DNA of 64,000 nucleotides. Source: Streptomyces massasporeus. GTDB lineage: Bacteria; Actinomycetota; Actinomycetes; Streptomycetales; Streptomycetaceae. The translations under genes were made by a program, and so were the position numbers. Of the stretch, positions 56,950 to 64,000 are shown in pieces. Every line of letters starts with the position of its first letter. The first letter of the stretch is position 1. The DNA lies in the NCBI RefSeq assembly GCF_014648995.1, contig NZ_BMSE01000022.1, positions 1 to 64,000 of the forward strand, in the 5' to 3' direction. Under the pieces are notes generated by a model. The model was not told where the DNA came from. It worked only from the letters and a program-made list of their open reading frames with translations, and searched no databases.

Positions 56950-57245
56950 CCCACCAGGGCGAGGTCGAGTTCAGGCCGACGGAGTCCGGCGGCACCGCGT
57001 TCACCGTCCGGGTGCTCCTGCAACCGCGTGGAGCCGCGAGGATCCTCACCCGCTCGTCCAGGGCCGCCCGGCTGACCGCCCGGCTGGTGCGTGGCCAACT
57101 CATGAACTTCAAGCAGTTCATCGAGGGGCTGGGGCAGGAGGGCGGGGCCTGGCGCGGCACCATCCTCACCATCCTCAACGGTCGCGTGCAGCACGATCAC
57201 CCGGAACCGCCGTGGAGCCGCGTGGCCCAGTGGCCCGTCGGCTGA
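56950..57245 (+). pseudogene. 3' fragment of an SRPBCC-like gene
   Basis: The frame ending at TGA 57243 reads GEVEFRPTESGGTAFTVRVL, then RAARLTARLVRGQLMNFKQF and IEGLG, resembling the last strand and helix of a polyketide-cyclase-like protein. Upstream sequence in this frame is not sensible, and pieces in another frame (56860-56940) may belong to it. No usable start is seen. Confidence 0.4.
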
Positions 57246-57747
57246 GCGGCGTACCGGACTTGGCAAGAGAAGGGCGAACCGATGCAGAACCCGCCTGGCG
57301 AGGAGCCGGAGCCCCCCTCTCCGTGACACCGCCGAAGAAGTGGGCTGCCGGGCCCTCCGCGGTCGTGCTCACGCTGGGGTACTCCCTGGAGCAGACCTCC
57401 CCGCGCAAGACCGGCGGGGAGCAAGGGCATCGTCGTCCGCCTCGAACCCACCCTCGACCGGACACAGCGCACACGCGCCTGACCGACGGCACGATCCCGA
57501 GCGGGCGCGCGACGACAGAGGGCTGCCCGCGGGTGAGGATGGCCGCACCGACGGCCGGATCTCGTCACCACGACGGCATTCGGCCAACACTTCACCCCTT
57601 TCCGCCCTTCGGACAACCGCGCAACCGGTCCGTTCCTCTCACAGCGCGGGCGGAGCAAAACGCCCTTTCGGGACGGCCCCGGCGCGGACCTCGTGGACGC
57701 GCCGTGCCGCCTGCTTCCTTCTCACAGCACCGGAGGACGAGGGAACC
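57246..57747. other. Intergenic stretch before the lysyl-oxidase-family gene
   Basis: These 502 bases contain no supported gene. They hold the promoter region of the next gene, whose start has GGAGGACGAGGG upstream. Confidence 0.4.
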
Positions 57748-59505
57748 ATGACCAGAAGACGCACCGCTCGGCTGCGGCGTACGCTGCTCGCCGGCACCAC
57801 GGCCATCGCCGTGACGGCCGTTACGGCCGGCATCGTGGCCGCGGCTCAGGAGCCTGCGCAGGGCGCGAAGGGCCCCGAGTTGAGCCTCGTCGCGGCGACC
57901 ACCTCGGTGACGCTCACCTCCTGGAAGGAGGAGCCGGGGGTGTACCTGGACCTCGGCACCTACCTCATCGCCGAGGGGACGCCGCTGGAGCTCAAGGTGA
58001 CCCGGAAGTCCTACAAGGACCCGGTGGCCGTCACCCAGACCGTGTACGAGGGCGGCAAGCCCAAGGCGAAGAAGCTGCCCGCGGGCACCGTGAAGGACTT
58101 CTCCGGACTGCCCGGCTTCTCCGAGATCACCCTCACCGACAAGGCCGGCAAGAAAGTCCTCACCCGCAGCGAGAGCTTCTGCCCGAACAACGCCAGCGGC
58201 CGCGTGCGGCCCGACGCACCCTCGAAGTCCAAGTATCCGGAGAGCTGCCCCACCAACCCCTTCACCCTCGGCTCCGTGTGGGGCGTCGAGAAGGGTTGGG
58301 CGGCCAACACCTACGCGGGCTCGTACGGCGAGCCGGTCCAGCTGCCGGCCGGTACGTACACGGCCAAGGTCGGTGTCGCCAAGAAGTACCGCGACCTGTT
58401 CGGCATCGCCGACAAGGCGGCCACGGTCAAGGTGACCGTGGTGGAACGAAGCGAAGAGGACGAAGAAGGCTCCGCCGGGGCGGCGCCCCGTTCCGCGACG
58501 GCCGGCGAGCACGCCGGGCACGGTGCCGGTCACCAGGCGCCGACCGCGCACGCCGGTCACGGGCCGGGGCATGCCCCGAGCCGCGCCGAGGCTGCCGCGC
58601 CGGTGACGAGCGGTGCGGGTCCCTCGTACAACGTGGGCCACGGTCCACTGAAGGCCGCGCCGCCGGCCCTGCCGTGGGCGCTGAAGAAGAAGCAGCAGTC
58701 CGCACTGTCTCAGCAGGCCAGGGACGTCGGCGGCCAGACCGACGGCTCGCGTCAGGCGCCCGCTCTCAAGCCGCTGTCGAAGCGGCCCGCCGGCAAGCCC
58801 TCCGTGCCGGACGTCCCCAAGCCGGACCTGCGCTCGCTGCCGGCCTACGGCATCACCATCAGCGACGGCGACACGGACATCCCGGGCAAGGACTACCTGG
58901 CGTTCAGCGCCAACGTCTGGAACGCCGGTCCGGCGCAGCTCGTGGTGGACGGGTTCCGTTCGCCCGGCAAGGCCAAGATGGACGCCTTCCAGTACTTCTA
59001 CGACGCCAAGGGCAAGCAGGTCGGCTACACCCCGACCGGCACCATGGAGTGGGACCCGCGCCCGGGGCACGTGCACTGGCACTTCACCGACTTCGCCAGT
59101 TACCGGCTGCTGAAGGCCGACAAGAAGGAGGCCGTGCGCAGCGGCAAGGAAGCGTTCTGCCTGGCCAACACCGACGCGATCGACTACACGGTGAAGAACG
59201 CCAACTGGCACCCGTACAACACGGACCTGGCCACCGCCTGCGGTGAGGAGAACTCGATCTCCGTCCGCGAGGTGCTGGACGTCGGATCCGGTGACACGTA
59301 CACCCAGGACCTGCCGGGCCAGTCGTTCGACATCACCGGCGTGCCCAACGGCACCTACTACATCCAGGTGCTGGCCAACCCCGAGAAGCGGCTGAAGGAA
59401 ACCAACCTCGACAACAACAGTGCCCTGCGGAAGATCGTGCTCGGCGGCGAGCCGGGGAAGCGGACGGTCACCGTGCCGGCGCACGACCTGGTGAACGCCA
59501 ACTGA
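57748..59505 (+). CDS. Secreted lysyl-oxidase-family copper protein
   Basis: The 585-residue protein has a signal peptide, an N-terminal domain with two cysteines, a His/Gly-rich spacer (GEHAGHGAGHQAPTAHAGHG, about residues 250-275), and a C-terminal lysyl oxidase domain (about 360-585). The copper-site motif GHVHWHFTDFASYRLL lies near residues 440-455, and Asp-Asn-Asn near the end (ETNLDNNSAL) is typical. Lysyl oxidases deaminate peptidyl lysine. Substrate in this organism unknown. ATG 57748 has a strong ribosome site. The His/Gly spacer might bind copper. Confidence 0.88.
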   Translation: MTRRRTARLRRTLLAGTTAIAVTAVTAGIVAAAQEPAQGAKGPELSLVAATTSVTLTSWKEEPGVYLDLGTYLIAEGTPLELKVTRKSYKDPVAVTQTVYEGGKPKAKKLPAGTVKDFSGLPGFSEITLTDKAGKKVLTRSESFCPNNASGRVRPDAPSKSKYPESCPTNPFTLGSVWGVEKGWAANTYAGSYGEPVQLPAGTYTAKVGVAKKYRDLFGIADKAATVKVTVVERSEEDEEGSAGAAPRSATAGEHAGHGAGHQAPTAHAGHGPGHAPSRAEAAAPVTSGAGPSYNVGHGPLKAAPPALPWALKKKQQSALSQQARDVGGQTDGSRQAPALKPLSKRPAGKPSVPDVPKPDLRSLPAYGITISDGDTDIPGKDYLAFSANVWNAGPAQLVVDGFRSPGKAKMDAFQYFYDAKGKQVGYTPTGTMEWDPRPGHVHWHFTDFASYRLLKADKKEAVRSGKEAFCLANTDAIDYTVKNANWHPYNTDLATACGEENSISVREVLDVGSGDTYTQDLPGQSFDITGVPNGTYYIQVLANPEKRLKETNLDNNSALRKIVLGGEPGKRTVTVPAHDLVNAN

Positions 59506-59769
59506 CCCCACTACGCGACGGGGAGGGCGTCCCCGCCCGAGGTCGGGGCGGGGACGTAGCCGTGGACGGTGCCGTGTTGAGCGGCGCGTGGCGGACGGCA
59601 CAGAGCGCTTGAGGTTCCCTCACTTCTCCGTGACAAAGCCCACCGCACCACTTCCATGATCATAGTGGTGCAAATCAGCCTCTCGGTGATGTGTGCACAC
59701 CAGCCAGGCATTAGCTTTACGACTTCTTCATTGCTTCATGACCATCTGACCAAGGGTCGAATACACAGC

Positions 59770-62700
59770 ATGCACATATCACCGCCCGTTCCGGGGGAAC
59801 GGGACTCTTCGCGCGCGCTCAGACGCGTGCCCCGCACCACTGCCCTGCTCGCCCTCTCCCTGACTCTGCTGAGTGGGGCCCTCCTGACGACGCCCCGGCC
59901 GGCCGTCGCGGCGACACCCGCCGTGGATGCGCCGACCGGGAAGCTCTCCGCTCCCGACGTGCCGTCCGCCCTCGCCGAGGCGAAACGTTCCGGCAAGCGG
60001 GTGGAGGCGCTGTCCGAGCGCACCGAGACGTCCACCACCTGGGTCAATCAGGACGGCTCCCTGACGAGCGAACTCACCGCGGGCCCCGTGCGGTTCGACC
60101 GGAACGGCAGCTGGGTCACCGTCGACACGGATCTCACCGAACGCCGTGACGGCACCGTGGCGCCCAAGGCGCACCCGGCCTCGCTCACCCTCGCGGGCAA
60201 GGGCGGGACACCCGCCTCTTCCCTCGGCGCCACCCGCACGGCGGGTGCGCGCGACCTCGTCACCCTCGGCGAGGGCGAGCAGCAGGTCACCCTCCAGTGG
60301 AAGGGCGGCCTGCCGCAGCCCGAGCTGGACGGCAGCCGCGCCACCTACCCCGATGCCGTCCCGGGCGCCGACGTCGTCGTGGAGGCCACCCGTACGGGAT
60401 TCGAGCAGTACGTCGAGATCAAGCACCGCCCGTCCACGAAGGACTACGGCTACACCCTCCCGCTGCGTGCGGAAGGACTGCGCGCCAAGCAACAGCCGGA
60501 CGGGAGCGTGCTGTTCACGGACCGCGAGACAGGCCAGGAGCGGGCCGTCATGCCCGCGCCGGTGATGTGGGACGCGACGGTCGACGAACGGTCCGGTGAG
60601 CACACCCGCCGCGTGCCGGTGGCGATGCAGGTGAAGCAGCACGGCTCCTCGATCGACCTCGTGGTCACGCCGGACGCCGCATTCCTGGCCGACCCCGCGA
60701 CGCGGTACCCGGTCACCGTCGACCCCTCGACGTCCGTCCTCAGCAACGTCTTCGACACGTACGTCCAGCAGGGAGAGACCCGCGACTGGTCGACCGACAC
60801 CGAGCTGGACTTCGGCAACCCGGGCACCAAGAACGCGGGCGGCACCCCGCGCACCGCACGGTCCTTCATCACCTGGGGAACGGCCCCGCTCGCCGACGCT
60901 CTGGTGACGGACGCCGAACTCAGCCTGTGGAACTTCCACTCGGGCAACACCGACTGCAAGCCCCAGCCGTGGACGGTCTGGTCGGCCGACAAGGCCTCCG
61001 TCTCGAGCCGCTGGTCGTCCCAGCCCACCCTGCACACCCAGCAGGCGACGTCCACCCAGACCAAGGGCAACCCGAAGTGCGGCGCGGCCGGCTGGATCAA
61101 CGCCGACGTGACCTCACTCGTACAGACGTGGGCCTCCTCCAAGGCGCCGCAGGCCGGCATGGGCCTGAGGGCCGCCGACGAGTCCGTCGTCGGGCAGTGG
61201 AAGCGGGTCAACTCGGCCAACGCCACGAGCAATCCCCCCAAGCTGACGGTCACGTACAGCTTCCGTCCGCGGTCGGGCAACAACCGCCAGGCCGGTCCGC
61301 CCTTCACCGGGGACGCCTCGGGCACCTGGCAGGTCAACACCACGACGCCGACACTGCGGGACACGTTCTCCGACAAGGACGGCGACCGCGTCACCGGCAC
61401 CTTCGAGATCGTCGACGCGGCGACCGGCAAGCAGGTGGGTGACTACCTCGTCTCGCCGCGCGTCGACTCCGGACGCGCCGCGGCCGTGACCGTCCCGGAC
61501 GGTACGCTCAAGGACGGTGCGACCTACCGGTTCCGCACCAGCCCCTACGACGGCACGCACTACAACCTCGCCTGGTCCGACTGGGCCACCTTCACCGTCG
61601 CCACCGGGCGCCGTCCCGGCGGTCTGCCCGACATGCCACAGGCACTGGAGTCCGGAGCCACGCAGTCCCTCACCCCCCTGCTGTCGGGGCTGGTGTCCAG
61701 CCCCGAACAGGGCCGTGTACGGGCCGAGTTCGTCCTGCGCGACGCCGACGGGAAGCAGCTCGCCGGGGTGAAGGTCCCGGAGACCTGGGTGGACAGCGGC
61801 CAGCGTGCAGCGGCGCGTGTTCCCCAAGGCGCACTGCGCACGGGGACGACGTACCTCTGGGCCATGCGTGCCTGCACCGACCGGGGCTGCTCCGCCTGGT
61901 CCTACGAGCAGGAGTTCACCGCTGCCGACGCGGGCGACCCGAAGGCACCCGACACCACGTCCGTCACCCTCACCGGCCCCTCTCTCGATGACGCCACGGT
62001 GCCGCTGGGCGCCAAGGCCTGTGCGAGCGGCGGCTGCCCGGCCGTGACCGACGGCCGGCTGATGCTGGGCGGCGGCGCCGACAGTGAGCGGGCCGCCTGG
62101 CTCAAGCCGGATCTCGGCAAGGTGCCGGCGGGCGCCAGGGTGACCCGGGCCCGCCTGGTGCTGACTCCGGCCGAATGCGGCACCGGCACCTGCGCGCAGC
62201 GGCCGGTCGAGATGTACCAGCTGTACGAACCCTGGGCCGCCCCGCGCACCGGAACCGGCCTGCTGGACGTGCTGGACGACGCCCCGTTCACCGAATCCGC
62301 GCTCGCCGACACCCAGGACCTCGCGCCTCTGGTGCAGTCCTGGATCGACGATCAGTCCGGCGAGGGGTTCGCGGTGCGTCTCCCCGCCGCCGACACCGGG
62401 TCGTCCGTCTCCTACCACTCGAGCCGCAGCACGGACCCGGCGAAGCGGCCGCAGCTGGTCATCACCTATGTGGCACCCACCGCGCCCGGAGCCCCGCAGG
62501 ACCTGCGTGTGACCGCCGGTGACGGTGGGCTCCTGGCGACGTGGAACCCGCCGCTGGACCTGGGTTCGTCGGCGGACGGCGCGGAGTACACCGTCGTCGT
62601 CACGAAGGCCGACGGCAGCGAGGCTGCCAGGGCCACCACGCGCGACGCGCACATCGTCGTGGACGGACTGAAGAACGGCACCACCCACCGGGTGACCGTG

Positions 62701-63897
62701 ACGGCGCGCACGCCGCACGGCAGCGGTCCCGCCACGGCGTCGGAAGCACTCACCCCCGTGGCCGTTCCGGGTGGCGCGGCAACCTACCGGGAGATCGTGC
62801 AGCAGTACGTCGATGCCCGGAGCGCCATCCTCACCGACAAGCATCCGACCGCCGCGGCGGCCCTCGCCGCGAGCTCCCGCGGAGCCGCGTTCCAGGACAT
62901 GCTCGGCGCCCAGTCCGCGGACCTCGCGGAGGCCAGGGACGTGCTGGCCAAGCGCGGTCAGCGCTACACCGGGATGACGACGAAGCTGTCCGACGTCCTG
63001 GTCGGGGTCGACGACAGCGGCACGGTGTTCCTGCGCGCGGTGCTCGATGACTCGGCCGTACTGACGGGCGGAGGCCCGACGGACCCGGGCGACGCGGGCG
63101 AACCAAGCGGCTCGGACGGCTCGGACGGCTCGGACGGCGAACCGGAGGAGGGACAGCGGGAGCAGCGTTTCACCTTCAGCACCAACAGTGGCGCCCCGAT
63201 CCTCCACGTCGAGGCGGACGCCCCCGCGGCGGAAACCGTGCTGTCGGCGTCGGCTTCGGCCGCCAACGGCCTGGAGACCACCGACGACTCACTGGGTCCC
63301 ATCAGCGAGGTGCCCGACGAGCCGATCGCGCTCGACGCGGACGGCCTGCCGACCGAGGAACCGGCGCCGGCCGTGCAGCAGTCGGCACTGCGCGTCAAAC
63401 GCGCCGCCGCGCAGGTGTCCGGCTCCGGAACGGTCAAGTGGGCGTCCCGGAACGTCGGAACCCGCTGGGAATACGGCCAGGACTGCACCAACTTCGTGTC
63501 GAAGGCGCTGTACCACGGTGGCAAGATGAAGACCCGTCACGGCGGGCGCAAGCACGACCGCGCCTGGTGGCAGCAGTACTACCTCTTCGGCAAGATCAAG
63601 AACAAGAGCTACACCTGGGCCGCCGCCGAGAACTTCCGTCGGCACATGATCCGCTACCGCGGGGCCAAGCACGTCACGGCCCTCACGGCCAAGCCGGGAG
63701 ATCTCGTGCTCTTCAAATGGAAGAAGGAACGGGGCTACAACCACGTGGCCATCGTCGAGCGCAAGCGCCACGGGCTTCAGCTGATCCAGCACGGCAGTTC
63801 GAACAGGACCAGCCTCGCCGCTGCCATCCTGCGGTACCGCGGCAAGCCCAACTACATCGAGCGGGTCACCATTCTCCGCCCGAAGGCGAGGTCCTGA
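59770..63897 (+). CDS. Large secreted multidomain protein: DNRLRE modules, fibronectin III, C-terminal amidase-like domain
   Basis: The 1375-residue protein has a signal peptide (about residues 1-47), an N-terminal region with DNRLRE-type modules (about 325-500 and 770-900; for example FDTYVQQGETRDWSTDTELD), a fibronectin III domain (about 905-997, GAPQDLRVTAGDGGLLATWN), an Asp/Ser-Gly-rich linker, and a C-terminal domain with DCTNFVSKALYHGG (Cys near 1239) and YNHVAIVERKRH (His near 1324), the amidase_6 (PF12671) arrangement. The N-terminal half is similar to that of wall-associated Rhs proteins, but no Rhs repeats are present. The C-terminal domain could cleave peptide cross-links of cell wall or a secreted peptide. 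Confidence 0.83.
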   Translation: MHISPPVPGERDSSRALRRVPRTTALLALSLTLLSGALLTTPRPAVAATPAVDAPTGKLSAPDVPSALAEAKRSGKRVEALSERTETSTTWVNQDGSLTSELTAGPVRFDRNGSWVTVDTDLTERRDGTVAPKAHPASLTLAGKGGTPASSLGATRTAGARDLVTLGEGEQQVTLQWKGGLPQPELDGSRATYPDAVPGADVVVEATRTGFEQYVEIKHRPSTKDYGYTLPLRAEGLRAKQQPDGSVLFTDRETGQERAVMPAPVMWDATVDERSGEHTRRVPVAMQVKQHGSSIDLVVTPDAAFLADPATRYPVTVDPSTSVLSNVFDTYVQQGETRDWSTDTELDFGNPGTKNAGGTPRTARSFITWGTAPLADALVTDAELSLWNFHSGNTDCKPQPWTVWSADKASVSSRWSSQPTLHTQQATSTQTKGNPKCGAAGWINADVTSLVQTWASSKAPQAGMGLRAADESVVGQWKRVNSANATSNPPKLTVTYSFRPRSGNNRQAGPPFTGDASGTWQVNTTTPTLRDTFSDKDGDRVTGTFEIVDAATGKQVGDYLVSPRVDSGRAAAVTVPDGTLKDGATYRFRTSPYDGTHYNLAWSDWATFTVATGRRPGGLPDMPQALESGATQSLTPLLSGLVSSPEQGRVRAEFVLRDADGKQLAGVKVPETWVDSGQRAAARVPQGALRTGTTYLWAMRACTDRGCSAWSYEQEFTAADAGDPKAPDTTSVTLTGPSLDDATVPLGAKACASGGCPAVTDGRLMLGGGADSERAAWLKPDLGKVPAGARVTRARLVLTPAECGTGTCAQRPVEMYQLYEPWAAPRTGTGLLDVLDDAPFTESALADTQDLAPLVQSWIDDQSGEGFAVRLPAADTGSSVSYHSSRSTDPAKRPQLVITYVAPTAPGAPQDLRVTAGDGGLLATWNPPLDLGSSADGAEYTVVVTKADGSEAARATTRDAHIVVDGLKNGTTHRVTVTARTPHGSGPATASEALTPVAVPGGAATYREIVQQYVDARSAILTDKHPTAAAALAASSRGAAFQDMLGAQSADLAEARDVLAKRGQRYTGMTTKLSDVLVGVDDSGTVFLRAVLDDSAVLTGGGPTDPGDAGEPSGSDGSDGSDGEPEEGQREQRFTFSTNSGAPILHVEADAPAAETVLSASASAANGLETTDDSLGPISEVPDEPIALDADGLPTEEPAPAVQQSALRVKRAAAQVSGSGTVKWASRNVGTRWEYGQDCTNFVSKALYHGGKMKTRHGGRKHDRAWWQQYYLFGKIKNKSYTWAAAENFRRHMIRYRGAKHVTALTAKPGDLVLFKWKKERGYNHVAIVERKRHGLQLIQHGSSNRTSLAAAILRYRGKPNYIERVTILRPKARS

Positions 63898-63899
63898 CC

Positions 63900-64000
63900 A
63901 TGACACGGAAGACAAGGCTCACCCGCTTCGCACTGTCCGCCGTCGTCGTCGCGGGCGGACTTCTGACGGGCTGCACGTCGGACGACAAGTCCCTGACGTA
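63900..64000 (+). CDS. Lipoprotein gene, cut by the window end
   Basis: ATG 63900, two bases after the stop of the amidase gene, opens MTRKTRLTRFALSAVVVAGG followed by LLTGCTSDD: a signal peptide with lipobox LTGC. The tight spacing implies translational coupling. Only 33 residues are visible. Its close pairing with a secreted hydrolase suggests a functional partner, possibly a protective lipoprotein. Confidence 0.7.
   Translation, partial: MTRKTRLTRFALSAVVVAGGLLTGCTSDDKSLT

Noticed and set aside
57592..63207. Very long minus-strand frames antisense to the lysyl-oxidase-family and amidase genes
   Set aside because: Their composition mirrors the third codon positions of the plus-strand genes, which have clear signal peptides and domains.

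Overview
The window looks like chromosome from a Streptomyces or close relative. It is very GC-rich, coding frames have strong third-position G/C bias, GTG starts are common, starts are preceded by GGAGG-type ribosome sites, and the gene content fits: ANTAR and STAS regulators, several lipoproteins, a KatE-type catalase, a cysteine-rich YidD and a peptidase-inhibitor I36 protein. No rRNA, tRNA, CRISPR array or replication origin was recognised.

Layout. 1-5.7 kb: a 12-residue-repeat membrane protein, an APC-type permease with a small membrane protein, an SDR reductase and a STAS protein. 5.7-13 kb: an ANTAR protein, a MerR/quinone-oxidoreductase pair with a decayed second MerR copy, an HxlR/MFS divergent pair, and a graveyard with lexA-like, Y-family polymerase, IS5-family transposase and lipoprotein remnants. 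13-28 kb: ordinary accessory genes, including two RibD/DHFR-fold reductases, a second quinone oxidoreductase, a serpin, a CAP-domain protein, a two-component system, an alpha/beta-hydrolase-fold protein lacking its catalytic triad, a methyltransferase, a broken MOSC gene, lipoproteins and a DUF4246 protein.

27.6-44.9 kb is the most coherent region: an organosulfur scavenging supercluster. It has a glutathione-transferase-like protein, three flavin-dependent monooxygenases in one operon, a GNAT protein, two sulfonate/taurine-type binding proteins with one permease and one ATPase, a TauD-type dioxygenase, an SsuD-type monooxygenase, an SfnB-type dehydrogenase, an SsuE-type FMN reductase, an SfnG-type dimethylsulfone monooxygenase and a CysB-like LysR regulator. 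Five very short ORFs (28542-28640 -, 32604-32690 -, 33801-33905 +, 35425-35496 +, 43792-43872 -) each precede one of its transcription units. Four share an Arg/His-x-Asp-Leu core, the fifth (35425) has a divergent core, and most carry cysteines near the C-terminus. They look like cysteine-responsive leader peptides, so the cluster is probably controlled both by the LysR protein and by attenuation.

45-64 kb: a broken flavin-dependent oxidoreductase gene, an I36 inhibitor-like secreted protein, SRPBCC proteins, a hydrolase pseudogene, a large catalase, membrane proteins, a polyamine-type binding protein, YidD, an aminoglycoside-phosphotransferase-like gene with one in-frame stop, a Tat-exported FAD oxidoreductase, a secreted lysyl-oxidase-family protein, and a 1375-residue secreted DNRLRE/Fn3/amidase protein followed three bases later by a lipoprotein gene cut by the window end.

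About ten genes carry clear lesions, which suggests a decaying accessory part of the chromosome beside an intact sulfur cluster.
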